A stretch of 64,000 nt of DNA from Rotaria sp. Silwood1. Its lineage: Eukaryota; Rotifera; Eurotatoria; Philodinida; Philodinidae. How positions within the stretch are numbered: position 1 is the stretch's first letter; each line of letters begins with the position of its first letter. Made by a program: the position numbers and the translations under genes. Location of the stretch: assembly GCA_905250075.1 (NCBI GenBank), contig CAJNOP010000013.1, positions 2,791,871 through 2,855,870 of the forward strand, written 5' to 3'. The notes under the pieces were generated by a model. It was not told where the DNA came from. It did not search any database and saw only the letters and a list, made by a program, of their open reading frames with translations. This document shows positions 24,264-35,482 of the stretch, one piece after another.

Positions 24264-24878
24264 TCAAGCAGTGCATCTTGCATAGCAAGGTGGTATACTT
24301 CCAGCACAAAATCCCATATTCTTTGCACACCAGTCAGCAGTGCACTCTGAGCATGATTGTATTGAACGCGTCTGACAAGTGGGACTTAATAATACGAAAC
24401 AACATTTACATGAACCACTACTTGATACAGTTGTTGATATTGTGGTCGGATAAGGAGTGGCACTCACAGGTGAATGAGTGGATTCTTGTGTCGAGGAGCT
24501 TCCATCACCTTGACATAGCCATTCGTCAGGACAATCAGGCCGACATTGAGCATACCATTGAGAGCGCCATTGACATGAATATTGCGAGCAGATTTGTGGC
24601 CCTGTCCATCCTTCTCCGCCACATTGTTCCCATGCTTTTGCAAAGCCTGCGCCACTCGAGTAGCCTTCCATACTTGAGCATTCCCAGTCCGTTCCCGGGC
24701 AACTTGTTTGACACGATGAGAACCAACGAGATCGGCGAAAGCATCCAAGAGGCCAATCACAGTTGGTCAGACCTGTATAGCCCTCGCCACCACATTGCTC
24801 GTAGATGCCAACTGACAAAGCGGGAGAAGCAACAGAAATGAGAACAAGTGCAAAAATGGAATCAATCATTTTTATCAT
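24264..24878 (-). CDS. Secreted protein with two fungal-type CBM1 cellulose-binding modules
   Basis: Single-exon frame, 204 aa, starting at an ATG at 24878. MIKMIDSIFALVLISVASP is a signal peptide. Residues about 24-56 (YEQCGGEGYTGLTNC to SCQ) and about 82-116 (WEQCGGEGWTGPQIC to AQC) are two CBM1 modules with the family signature: QCGG, G-Y/W-T-G, spaced cysteines and aromatic residues for the cellulose face. A Ser/Thr/Pro linker and a second Cys-rich tail (GSCKCCF to CYARCTA) follow. No catalytic domain is present, so it may bind cellulose or chitin-like surfaces or act as an accessory protein. CBM1 is known almost only from fungi and oomycetes. With the lack of introns and richer G+C than its neighbours, this suggests horizontal acquisition. 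Confidence 0.85.
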   Translation of the reverse strand: MIKMIDSIFALVLISVASPALSVGIYEQCGGEGYTGLTNCDWPLGCFRRSRWFSSCQTSCPGTDWECSSMEGYSSGAGFAKAWEQCGGEGWTGPQICSQYSCQWRSQWYAQCRPDCPDEWLCQGDGSSSTQESTHSPVSATPYPTTISTTVSSSGSCKCCFVLLSPTCQTRSIQSCSECTADWCAKNMGFCAGSIPPCYARCTA

Positions 24879-25211
24879 TATGTCTTGTTGTTTTCGTTTT
24901 TATGTGACAATTGCACACGACAAAAGCCTATTTATTATCGACACTTGCTTGAATTTAATTGCATTTTTGGCACATAACGAAAGATAAATGCATCGAAAAC
25001 TAAAAAGAGATTAGTGCATGCATCTGTTCGCACATCCAATTTGATTTCATTTTCAATATGCGAGAAAAAGAAAGCGATGCAGAGGAAAGAAAAGAGAGAT
25101 TCTTTGTTTTAATTTATTTTCGCACACCTGCATCAGCTTTTCTCGTACATATTAAGCTCTCCAATTGGGTCTCACAATACGCCACTATAGAAATGACGTA
25201 CATAAATCGAA

Positions 25212-25334
25212 GTGGGTGTGTGTGGTGTGGGTGTTGGGTGTGGGTGTGCACTAAAAGAAGATCCGCATCCACAATCACATCCACACCGACACACATCCGC
25301 AGCAACATCCACACCCATACACACATACCACCCT
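25212..25334. repeat. Telomere-like hairpin element 2
   Basis: The left arm is GTGGGTGTGTGTGGTGTGGG. The spacer CACTAAAAGAAGATCCGCAT separates it from a right arm of ACATCC/ACACCC units ending ACCACCCT. The spacer, reverse-complemented, reads GATCTTCTTTTAGTG, close to AATCTTCTCTTTAGC in element 3. It lies between the CBM1 gene and the next accessory gene. Confidence 0.75.
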
Positions 25335-25691
25335 GAAACAACATGCTAAATAACGAACAAATAGTACTTCACCATCTACCCAACTCTAAAGCACACTGTC
25401 TTTCCGATATCTTTTATAGCTTTTCGACGTGTCCGTCGCAGTCTGTGATCTAGTTGATGGTTTTTTGACAGAATCAAAAGAACGTCAACATGTCTGTCAC
25501 AGTCTTTGGGGCAAGCCTGAGGGTTCATATTTCTCGCTCTAAACTTGAACGCTCAATACCAATCGTATTTCATAAAATAGTTCCAAAATAATACAAAAAA
25601 ATGCTGATAACAACAACATCAAATGTATATTTCACACATACACGCGCACAGTTCGTAAACGGTGAGCACTGTTGTATCTCTATTCTTAGAG
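25335..25691. other. No gene recognised
   Basis: Contains an imperfect direct repeat, GTCCGTCGCAGTCTGTG (about 25430) and GTCTGTCACAGTCTTTG (about 25491). No coding signal was seen. Confidence 0.4.
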
Positions 25692-26649
25692 TCACTTTTC
25701 TGTTTTGGTGGTTGTTGACGATACTTGCTGTTTGATGGCGTCAACAAGCGCATGGACTGTGTCACGACGCCCGTTGTCTTTGAACCGATTCGATGCCAAG
25801 GTTGTGACTCGCTCGAGCGTCCTCTCGTCGGTATGAAATAGATCACGACCATTCATTGAGACACTTAGGAACATGAGAGTATTCCACTGATGAGCCTTGA
25901 TGCGGCCTTTTGTCCAAACAATCTGTCGGATGTCTTTTAGTAGTATATCGATCTTTTTACGCAATGAAAACGGCGTGTACGGCAAATAGCTGAGACGCAC
26001 CAGGCCACGAATGTCATCGTACCAGTTGATGAATTTCAATGGGCCCTTAAAGCAAGAAGCATTGTCTTGTATAAGAAGGTAATGAACACGCTTTTGAGAA
26101 AAAGAGCACCCCAGTTGCACAACAGAGACAAATCATTTCAGGACAAATGCTGACTCCATAAGATCTCGAAAGACACCTAAGTCAGCATTTTGCCACTTGG
26201 ATCGATTGCTCTGTGAAAATATATTAAAAAGTTTTAGAGAATGATTTTTTCCAGTTAGACAAGAAAAGCTCGATCATATTTTTCTAAACCAATTATATAC
26301 TAAAATAAAATGATTTCGAAAAAATCAGAATAAAAACTGATGTTTATTGATTGAGAAGAAGCTGCTCAAAAGAAGTTGAAGGTTTTTATATACATACTTT
26401 GTAGGTAGTCACAAGCATGGGCATGACGATCGTGTTCGCATAGAGATTGACCAAACTCGATGCGAGCTGAAGGCATTCGATGTGTTCAGCTTGGATGCGG
26501 CGCTCGTCAGCAGCCGACTCAACATGACGCACGTGTTCAACAAGCATCTTCAGAGGAGAATTGACAAAATCGACGGTGGGCTTCTGGTGTACAGCCTTAA
26601 CCGATGACAAGGATGGTTTAGATGACGACAAGTCATCGACTGCGGTCAT
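25692..26649 (-). CDS. Unrecognised accessory protein (possibly interrupted)
   Basis: Exon 1 (26649-26398) starts MTAVDDLSSSKPSLSSVKA and ends at AAA|GTATGT. Exon 2 starts at 26210 after TTTTCACAG with SNRSKWQNADLGVFRDLMES. The same frame then meets one TGA (26135-26133) and continues open to 25692 through IDILLKDIRQIVWTKGRI and LERVTTLASNRFKDNGRR. Either the TGA is a nonsense mutation or it is removed by a 54-bp intron running from a weak GTCCTG donor to TTTTTCTCAAAAG, which would keep frame. No domain was recognised. The codons are richer in G+C than those of the metazoan genes here. The protein would be about 275 aa. Confidence 0.5.
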
Positions 26650-26774
26650 TCTGGGTGTTTTTCCTGGATAAGTATATCTAGAAAATGAAACTGAAAGAAA
26701 ACACGTTTGCTTTTACTGAGAAAACGAGGGCTTAGTCTTTTTTTCAAGTTATGAATCCATTGATTAATTATCGT

Positions 26775-27377
26775 CTATCTACGAGTCCAATAATCATTAG
26801 GAATAGACTGGTCTGGAAAGACGGTGTACTGAGTGGGAAGAATCCATTGACGCATGGCCTGTGTAAGACAATGGACTACGTTGCAATCATCGTTGTTTCC
26901 AAGTAGTGAAGCCTGGCGTAAAAGTTCATCGACAGTGTTGAGAGTGACTGGCGGGTGAATGAGTTCGTTTCGCTCTCGGTTGAGATCGTAGAGGTGACGC
27001 CAAATTGGAACAGAGATACCACACTCTTCAACAATGTCCCAAACAGTGTGTTGCACCCACTTTCGGTCCTCTTGCTCTAGGATAGTCGTCGTTCTTCTTT
27101 TTAAGTACGATGTGCAGTCGTGCCATTCGTGAAAGTTGCGAATGAGCTCTCTTCGTCGCCTACCATGAGAACTATTCAGTCGTCTTTGAAGCTCGGGAAA
27201 GACAACTATCATACCAAAAAAGCGTAGACATTCGCTTAATAGACCGAGTACACGGTGTCGATCGTTTCTTAGCCGTAAACTTTCTATCTTGCGTTCAAGA
27301 TCTTCAATTTTACTTTGTGCGAGATCAAGCCGTTGTTGTATTATCGTTATATTGAGTCGCTCCCGTAGAGTCATCAT
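26775..27377 (-). CDS. Unrecognised protein with coiled coil and HEPN-like RNELIH motif
   Basis: The frame is open from about 27480 to a stop at 26775. The first in-frame ATG is at 27377 (MMTLRERLNITIIQQ), giving 200 aa; an upstream exon is possible because the frame stays open before it. Residues about 10-40 (LDLAQSKIEDLERKIESLRL) look like a coiled coil. The C-terminal half is helical and contains LYDLNRERNELIHPP. R-N-x3-H is the active-site pattern of HEPN ribonuclease-like domains. This motif alone is weak evidence and no other family mark was found. The gene is GC-richer than its neighbours, has no visible intron and has the same orientation as the gene at 25692-26649. Confidence 0.45.
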   Translation of the reverse strand: MMTLRERLNITIIQQRLDLAQSKIEDLERKIESLRLRNDRHRVLGLLSECLRFFGMIVVFPELQRRLNSSHGRRRRELIRNFHEWHDCTSYLKRRTTTILEQEDRKWVQHTVWDIVEECGISVPIWRHLYDLNRERNELIHPPVTLNTVDELLRQASLLGNNDDCNVVHCLTQAMRQWILPTQYTVFPDQSIPNDYWTRR

Positions 27378-27922
27378 TGAATGACATTCTTTCGCAACAT
27401 CGAAAACGAACACATCGTTCTGTTGGGGTCGATTGTTCTGTGGGACTGGACGGAAGACACGTACATCTGGCGAAGAATGTAATTGTCACGGATCGTCACT
27501 TGTTGCGACAATTTGCGTGCATAAGTGGAGGTCAAGACGTTAGATAGGAAGCATCTGTTTCTACTGGTTACTTGCTGTAGTCGTCTCTATCGATGTCTGA
27601 TTTTGTGGCTGAGTCGTTTGGCTAAAAGGTCCTAGAGATCTTAACTAGAGAGAGCATCCATAAAAAGCCAAACATACAGCTAGAACAGCATAAAGGGGTT
27701 AAAAATTACTTTCCAATCTCCCCCCCGCCTATTAAATGTCTCATTAGAAGTCATCCTTCTGGCAATTTTGCTTTGGTAACTTTCAACCTTTCCGTGTTGA
27801 CATGTTGGATTTTCCAAAAGAACATCTTTCCAAGTCGATCGCCTATTACCGTCCGGCATCTTGTAGTGGGCCATTCAGTATATGACCATTTCAAATTACA
27901 TCCTGTTTGAAAGAGCTCGAAA
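27378..27922. other. Flank of accessory gene; no further gene supported
   Basis: Includes possible 5' sequence of the preceding gene (frame open to about 27480) and a minus-strand open frame of about 64 codons at 27680-27874 without recognisable features. A run of C at 27720-27726 is the only simple repeat. Confidence 0.35.
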
Positions 27923-28115
27923 AGGGTGTGCGTGTGGGTGTGGGTGATGGCGGGTGCGGGTGAGGTATGGGTGGTGGCGGGTATGGGTGTGGGCTTGGGT
28001 GTGGGTATGGGTGTAGGTGTGTGTGTGGTGTGGTGTGGTGTGGATGTGTATGTAAATCTTCTCTTTAGCAACACCCACACCCACACTACACCACACCCAC
28101 CCACACCCACACCCT
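27923..28115. repeat. Telomere-like hairpin element 3 (longest)
   Basis: The left arm, about 130 bp, starts AGGGTGTGCGTGTGGGTG and contains GGGTGTGGG, GGCGGGTGCGGG and TGTGGTGTGG units. The spacer is AAATCTTCTCTTTAGCAAC. The right arm, about 40 bp, ends CCCACACCCT. The arms are unequal in length but have opposite strand bias, so the centre can fold. The right boundary of the GC-richer accessory tract falls here. Confidence 0.8.
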
Positions 28116-28699
28116 AGAATGAATAGTACCATGCTACTACTATCATTCAATATTGAATATTATTTGGTATGTTGAAGTTTTTGCAGACTAATTTACTTTT
28201 GTTTCAATTCCAAGTGCCTGTCAATGTTCAAAGTTTATTGAAATAGCTGACAAAGTTTTGCAAAAATTTGTAATCTCTCTAATAATTCATTTTCTTTTAT
28301 TTTCGTTAAAATATAAAAAGAAATTAGAAAACACACATGTAGAATTTTTTTTCTCGTTCAATTATCAACATTTATATTACATTTTTAATTCAAATTCGTT
28401 TATATTTTATTTAAATACAGTTTGCGTCTTAAATTCTATTGTTCTTCTTTTTTGATGATTTTTTATTTCGAAAGAGAATTGAATCTTAGATTCTTTTCTT
28501 TGTTTTTTCTTCTGCGAAAGCTAAGGATAAGATAAGAAAAATAAGAATTAATAATACTCTCTTTAAAACAAAACAAAAGTAAATTTAGAATTTCATCATT
28601 CAGTTCAATCAACTGTTATATACATACAACTCGTATCGTTTCAATTATTCATAATATTACTTGCTCAATCAAAGTCTTTTGATAAATTTCACGTAATGT
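28116..28699. other. AT-rich, no gene recognised
   Basis: Sequence drops back to high A+T immediately after hairpin element 3. Only a low-complexity Phe/Leu/Asn-type frame is open. Confidence 0.4.
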
Positions 28700-29440
28700 C
28701 AACATCAATATTATATTTAAGTGAATTAATTAATGTTGTTGAAAACGTTCATACTCGATATTCAGTTAAAAATCGATCGAATATTATTTCATTAAGAACA
28801 ACCAATCGAATTTCTTCAACAAATATTTTATCATCAAAATATTCTTCAATGCAAATAGTTTATTTATTATCTCAGTTATAACAATCATATTCAAGTACAT
28901 AAGTTACTGTTTTTGTTCGTATAAATCGAAGGTTAGCATCATTATTTATATTAACAAAAATCTATCAACGAATTCAACATTATTTAATGTTCAACAAAGT
29001 TTGTTTTCTTATGGAAAAAAATAACTTGGAATGGATCATATATTGATAAAACATGAAAAGTTGTTGGAGTATTAACTGTTAATATTACTCGATTATTATA
29101 TGTTCCATTATACGCACGTTATTAATATTGATTTGATTCTTGAACATATTTTGTAACACGTATTTTAATAAAACAAACTTCAATATTTGTTCAATTACAA
29201 CAAGTTAAACAAGATAGTATTAACTATTACTATTATACCATAAATTGCACCTGAAACACAAAATATCAAAAGTAAAAAATTAAGATAGTTTTAAAATATA
29301 AGAAAAACAATTTTTTTTAAAGTTTTAGACAAGTTGTAGAACAAATCTTTTCTTCTATTCAGATGTACTAACAGATATATTAAGACAAGTATTTGTTTTA
29401 ACAGTATTAGCAACATTTGTCCATAGTACATTTTGATGAA
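28700..29440 (-). pseudogene. Decayed coding sequence, unidentified
   Basis: On the minus strand, coding-like blocks follow one another with stops between them: HQNVLWTNVANTVKTNTC (about 29435-29380), YNGTYNNRVILTVNTPTTFH (about 29120-29060), LRFIRTKTVTYVLEYDCY and EEYFDDKIFVEEIRLVVLNE (about 28940-28790). Several in-frame TAA and TGA codons interrupt them. The composition suggests an extracellular or adhesion protein. No family could be named. Confidence 0.4.
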
Positions 29441-30155
29441 AATAAAATGATAATTTGATTACAAATAATTATCTAAATAAAGTATGATAGTTATTCAAAA
29501 CTATTTTCACTTCCACATAATTTATTAAATGCTAACATAAATACTATACTTCCATAATCATATGATGAATCAATATTAGCATAAGTTTAATCAATAATAT
29601 ATCAAATGATGATGCACGTTGTGTCTGATAATAATGTTGATGTGTGCACGTGTTTTATTATGTTTTCTTTGATCACACTCCTCTTTACTTACAAACAATT
29701 AGTATTTATATCAGATATTAGAAGCAAAGTGGAATTTACCAAAATATATAACATAATAGCTTTGAAAAAAATACATGAGTTATCATATCGAAACTATAAA
29801 GAAAGTCAATAAACATAACAAAACACAAAAAATATTTGACAGAACAAAAGAAAACGAACATATAGAGAAAATACCTTGAACAACTTTTTCTTATAGAAAA
29901 TCATAATGTATGTGTCATAACAATGCAAATCAACAATAATCATACAACTTAATTATTTACGATTATGTAGTTTTTACTAATTTATGGGGCTTTATTCAAT
30001 AATTTGCTGTATCAAGAAAAAATCGAGATCATGTTGAAATTTTTATTAATTGTTATATACATATTGTTCATAAAGTATTATGGAAAGATCATAAGTCGCA
30101 CTACTCTACAATATCAAAATGACATAAAAATAAGAATGATAAATAAGAGACTTAC
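29441..30155. other. No gene recognised
   Basis: AT-rich. It might contain further 3' exons of the minus-strand gene at 30156-31841, whose last visible exon ends in a GTAAGT donor, but none was identified with confidence. Confidence 0.4.
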
Positions 30156-31841
30156 CTCGGCGATTCGGTGGCATACCATTAATACGTACTTCTGTGTCAT
30201 CATCATCATCTTCCGACGTTATCGAGTTTGGAGAACGGGGAATGAAACCTGGAGGAGGCAAATAGTATGGTGGATACATGACATTTGGATCATTTGGATC
30301 GATGTTATGTAAATCCTCCGAATCAATAGAGGTGCTACTGCTGAGGCTAGTCGACACTAGTAGAGATAAGCAAAACTTTTAATTACACCTTATGTAAACT
30401 AAGAATACTAACACAATGATGAATCTGAATCAGCTCGTCGAAGTTTTGGACGTTTTGAACGAATTGGACCAGTATGACATATAGTTTTTGTTTGTCGATT
30501 AGCTTCAAGTGGATTATCCAATTTAATTGTCAGTTGACTAAGATCATTGATTGCTAGAATTAATGAATAGACAATTGCAACCATAACTACTCATCTACTA
30601 ATATTTACCTTTCAGCTTATCGATATCAAACAATGTATCAATAAAATTTAAATCAACAGTATATTTACTGGATGCAATCGACGATTTTTCATGTACATCT
30701 AGACGCAACCCGATGATCTGAAACAAAACAACAAGATCTTTTACATCAATAAGCATCAATGATATACCTTGAAATCTTTATCACTTGAATTGTCTAATAT
30801 AGGAAATAATCGACCACCTAAAAGAATTTCTTCGCCACCATATCCCATATCACCAATTTCTTTTGTTGATTTGTTGCTTGTTCTTGTTTTCAAGATACCT
30901 ACAATAAAAGAGAATACACTATGATCTTTACATCAAAAATATTTTCACAACGTCAGATTCAAATAATAAATGAATTCGAACACATAGAAAGTGAGCATCT
31001 ATAGAGAGATAAATAAATCTCAGCACAATCATGTTGTGTTTTGGACAATAGTGATTTAGTTAAGTTTCTTCTTATGTCATCGTCAACAGCCTACTGTTCG
31101 ACAAATTTTCACATGTGTCAATTCAATTCATCACGTTTGCGTTTAGATGATGAAGGTTTGTCATTAGGAGACTTCACAACAATCTTACGTCCAATCTTTG
31201 ATGGTGTGACTTTGATCCTACAAAAAAGCAAGATATATGAGTGTTCCTTATTTAAAAAAAGAGCTTACGGTTTATTTTCCTTGTTAATCAGACATGCAAA
31301 TTCGCAGAAAATGGTCGTACAACAGTGACAAACTTCATGGATCAGTTTGATGACGCCAAGAGCAACATGAAATTTATATTCTTCAATGTGTGGTTCGATT
31401 TCCAAGATGTATTTATACCACTGCAACAAAGATGAATAGCATTGTATGAAGAGAGGTAGTTTTTTCTACTCACCAACTGACTAATGAATATTTGACATGG
31501 TTGACTTTCATTGTACTTGAATACAGCACATTGCATAAGAACATTAGGCACTTTTATTGTATCGACACAAACTTGTAATTTCAGTTGAGTACAACGTTCT
31601 TTAACAAATTGTTGTAATTCATTACAATCTTTTGTACGACTTTTAACAACTTGAGCACACAGTTCATTTAGAACCTGCTGTTGAAACTGATCGTGATTGA
31701 TAATAACTAACGCACGTTCAATGATATCATTTATAAATGGATAAACAATAGCCAAACCTGACGAAAATCGATCGAGTGTTAGCTAGAATATAAAATCCCT
31801 TTTTACTTAGTTCTCCAACAAATCACAATTACTTTAAACAT
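30156..31841 (-). CDS. Unrecognised multi-exon protein, C-terminal end not found
   Basis: Proposed exons: 31841-31833 (MFK), about 31783-31475 (LTLDRFSSGLAIVYPF to CQIFISQLV), about 31420-31265 (WYKYILEIEPHIEEYKFHVA to LINKENKP), about 31220-31130 (KVTPSKIGRKIVVKSPNDKP, SSSKRKR), 30900-30770 (ILKTRTSNKSTKEIG, GGEEILLGGRLFPIL), about 30720-30608, about 30555-30413 and 30357-30156 (SIDSEDLHNIDPNDPNV, then PPYYLPPPG and an acidic stretch). Junction phases fit where tested. The use of a GTGATG donor to join the SSSKRKR exon to ILKTRT is inferred; otherwise the frame stops at DELN. A conserved helical N-terminal domain followed by basic, acidic and Pro-rich tails would suit a nuclear protein. No family was recognised and the 3' end is unresolved. 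Confidence 0.55.
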
Positions 31842-32462
31842 GTCAGGATCAATAACTGATTATGAATTATTGAGAGTTTCAAATTTTGATAAAAATTTTC
31901 GTTTTAAGTATTTCTTTCTTTAGGATATATATACTTCACCAATTAATAATGAAGAAAGGAGAAAAGCGTATTGGTTGATTCATTCTTTTAATCTAAAATG
32001 TCCATGTAAAGATGACGCTATATCATGAACATGCTATTCAGTAAAAACATAGAAGAATGAATAATGACACTTGCTTAACATTTTATCAATAATAATGAAA
32101 CATTTAAAACTAGAGAATTGGATATATAATATTTATACAACGAATTAAATTTTTAAAAAGAGTGATCATCATATTTTCGGTACTATGTAAGTAGATTCTG
32201 TCGGATGAGTAAACGCGAAGTATTGTATTGATAAATTTCACGTTTCTTTTTTTCTTGTACAGCAAATTTAGCAATTTCCAATATTTTAAGTATAAATATG
32301 TGATATAATATCAATAAAATTCATGGAATGATGTCCTGTTTGATATGGATAGAAATGTGAGACAGCTAAAATGTAATTATAGGCAACCTATTGGTTGCTG
32401 ATGATTGTTGTGTCTAGTAAAATAAATTCATGTATAAAATTAACAAATTGAATACCAACAGC
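31842..32462. other. No gene recognised
   Basis: Intergenic AT-rich DNA. A minus-strand stretch at 32290-32200 (KFAVQEKKKREIYQYN) is open but short and could not be tied to the neighbouring amidase pseudogene. Confidence 0.4.
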
Positions 32463-34420
32463 TTAATCGGCCGATTGTCGACGCACATATTTAGCTATCG
32501 ATACTACTATGTCATTATTTAAATGACCAATGTTCTCATAATACCATTCATCGTCTTGAACGAATGTTATCCGTACAATATCGGCTGGTAAATGCAGAAC
32601 ATTAAAAAGAATTGTATAACTATATGAATGAAATAAATCACTAGATTGATCACGCTGAAATGCTAGTAAACCAGTAACTATTGTCGATTAAAAGATAAAG
32701 ATTTTCGTGGTTTTTTGTTAAATAAACTCTTGTTTTTTTCGTTAAAGTAAGAATATTGATATTATTTTTTCTCGAATCATTGAACAATTTTTTAATATAT
32801 TATTTTCAAATCACTAACTAAATGAAAATATTCATAGGTAGTTTTGGAATGAATTGATTGAACAATATGAACATTACATCGTTCACCAAATATACGCATT
32901 AAACAAGCCATAAATAAACGTGGAAAATTTGGAAGTGTTGTAGCTTGAAATAATGGCATATAAAGTGGATTTATTGCTTCATTGTCTAACGATTCAAGAA
33001 ATTGGCGACTACCATAAGTTTCAATGATTCCAATAAAAAGATTTATAGCGTTTGGTATATTAATTGGTGTATATAGAATAACTGTATGAGCAAGTTTACG
33101 AAGAGCTTCGGTAGTTTCATTAACTGCTCATATACAAGCTGGGCCAGATGGAAATCAATTATCATTGGTATAAAAGTCGATTGTTAATCTTTTTTATAAG
33201 TAAAACATTCATCTCATCATGGTTGTCTGGTTAATTTTGGCTCATTATACCAGATATTTGCTTGTAAAAATGAACGCATAATTAGAACATTATCATCAGT
33301 GCATCGAGCTAATGGACCAACAATTGAACGAATATTTATTACCCTCCGTTTCTCACTCATTTCATTTTTAAGACTTGGAACAGCTAAATCTTTACCTGTA
33401 AGACATCCTGGTGTTGGTTTAAAACCAAATACACTACAAAAATATGCAACAATACGTATACTTCCACCAATATCTCGACCAATACCTATTGGACACTCGC
33501 GAGAAGATATTAAAACACCTTAATCATCTAGAAAAGCAGTTTCGAATGTTGATAAGCGTTTTTTTTTTTAACAATTTATTTACCAGAACTACCACCTCTT
33601 GTATGTGTTCGATCGAAAGGATTAACTGCTACTCTACAATTTTCACCTCCAATATCAGGTAACATCATGCTTTGTATAGTTGCTGTACGTACAAAAACAG
33701 CAAGTGTATCTTGCTGTTTAATAAATTGAATAATAAGTTTATCTTTTAATGCTGATCGAAAATTTCTCATAGTCATACCCATTGATGAATCTACATACTT
33801 TTGATTAATTTGATCTTTTATACTAATTAGTGTACCTTTAAGTAAAATATCTGTTTGATTATTTTGATTTTCATCTAATCTCTCAACATATTCAATTGCT
33901 TGATAAAAAAATTTCTTCAATAGTACAATTTATTTCTTGTCCAATTTGCACTGCTTGAAGAGAAAAAACAAGTATAAGTTGTGTATAAGTAAAATCATTT
34001 TTTTTTTTATGAAGACCATCTAATAATTCAACGGCTGTTGATTGGTAAATTCTTTCAGCTATTGAATGATCAGAAAGTTTTGTTGCATATTTTGTTTGTA
34101 GAAAATTCAATAATTCTTCATGACATCTGTCACGAGCTCTTCGTTATCCTTGTGTATATTGATGTGGAATAGCATGATAAAGAGATTTATCATAATTTTT
34201 TCGAAACCAATTAACAATAACTAAACCTATTATAATTTAAATAAATAATAATAAATATTACCATTATGAACAATATCTGTTAAATTTTCTCTCTTTGTTG
34301 TTCCTTATAAATTTCTTCAAAACTAAACTTATCATTAACATTTTAAATTTGTATATAATAATCAGGTAAACTTGGTTGACTTTTAGAAAAATTTTTTCTT
34401 GGCGTATACATATGATAAAA
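32463..34420 (-). pseudogene. Decayed fatty-acid amide hydrolase-type amidase
   Basis: FAAH enzymes hydrolyse fatty-acid amides with a Ser-Ser-Lys triad. Recognisable minus-strand blocks in order are FSFEEIYKEQQREKI (about 34310), ELLNFLQTKYATKL (about 34100), QAIEYVERLDENQN (about 33900), the catalytic-lysine region SIKDQ (about 33815), NPFDRTHTRGGSSG (about 33600), RDIGGSIRIVAYFCSVFGFK (nucleophile loop, about 33470) and a C-terminal block ending YTILFNVLHLPADIV (about 32590). Disabling lesions are a TAA before RRARDRCHEELL (about 34145), a frameshift in a T run between TIEEIF and FYQAIEY (about 33915) and a TAA just after the splice into the GVLISS block (about 33520). The motif residues themselves are still present, so decay is recent or the protein was already divergent. 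Telomere-like hairpin 4 sits at its 5' end. Confidence 0.8.
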
Positions 34421-34583
34421 GAAATTTGACGATGACGATAATGATGATGACTGAATAGATTGATTTGAATGAAAAGAAAATGATGATAAGCATTTATAAA
34501 TTATTGGAAGAGATTGAAGATCGATTGAACGAATAAGAGAATAAGATGAACGAGGTGATAATCTAGTATTTTGATAGATTGAT

Positions 34584-34650
34584 AGGGTGTGGATGTGTGA
34601 AGGTAAGACGCACAACCACAGCCCACACTCCAACACACGCATTCACACTC
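34584..34650. repeat. Telomere-like hairpin element 4
   Basis: Left arm AGGGTGTGGATGTGTGAAGG; spacer TAAGACGCACAACC; right arm with CCCACACTCC and CACACTC. It is the shortest of the complete copies and lies at the 5' edge of the amidase pseudogene. Confidence 0.65.
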
Positions 34651-35482
34651 AACTTGATTGTTGGCAAAAAAAATGATTTTCATCGAAAACGGTAAAAAAA
34701 ACAGGTTCAGAGGCTTCCATTGAGCTGCTGTATCTTAGGCAAAAAACAACGCACACCGCTCGGAGATGTCTCATTTTTGTAGAGAATTGTTTTCTGTATC
34801 GTTCTATCCAGTCGAAACTAAATAATTTTTGCAGGTTGTGGCTGCTGAAACACTAGGTTTTGGGTTTTTTGGAGATGCTGCCTAAAGAAAACTACTTATG
34901 AATTTTATTCACTTGTATTCTGATTGGAAATAGATTGCTCTTTCAGAATCACTATTTGAATTATTTCTATCATTCAACATAGTGGGAAAATATTCAAAAG
35001 TAAACCTGGTAGAATGATTTTGGCACTTACTGTATGTTGAAAATTAGGTGTGTTTTCAATGAGACGTGCCATTTCACAACCATAATAATCAAGACCACGA
35101 TAGACAAATATTTCATTGCTTATGAGACCATCATTGGCCCTACAATATGGACAAAAACAATATCATAGAAAAAAATCTTACAAAAATAACAAGTGACATT
35201 AGGAAGACTTCAAATTTTGTTAATCAAGATAAGGCCGTTCTTCTTGTTTTCGGCAAAGTCACAGTGTTCGAATTTATGACAAGTGAAATTAGATAAATGA
35301 GACAATTTTGACATAATTTTATCCTTGATTGATAATTCTCGAGTGAATACAATGAAAATTATTTCGAATGAATGAATTGATGAACTCTGAAACCTTGAGT
35401 ATAGAATCGTTCGATTTGTCAAGGTGTATCATCATCACCGAAGAGGATCAGTGAACGGATTTGATCGAACACAATTGAAAGC
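34651..35482. other. No gene recognised
   Basis: Mixed AT-rich sequence between two hairpin elements. A minus-strand open frame at 35210-35422 has no recognisable features. Confidence 0.35.

Noticed and set aside
24224..24841. 205-codon plus-strand open frame over the CBM1 gene
   Set aside because: It is the antisense shadow of the CBM1 protein, whose cysteine pattern and signal peptide clearly identify the coding strand.
25058..25344. Open frames on both strands over hairpin 2
   Set aside because: They translate the GGGTGT/ACACCC repeat into Val/Trp/Gly or His/Thr/Pro runs, which is what the repeat gives in any frame.
27751..28150. Overlapping minus- and plus-strand frames (His/Thr/Pro or Gly/Val/Trp) over hairpin 3
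   Set aside because: Low-complexity products of the telomere-like repeat, not genes.
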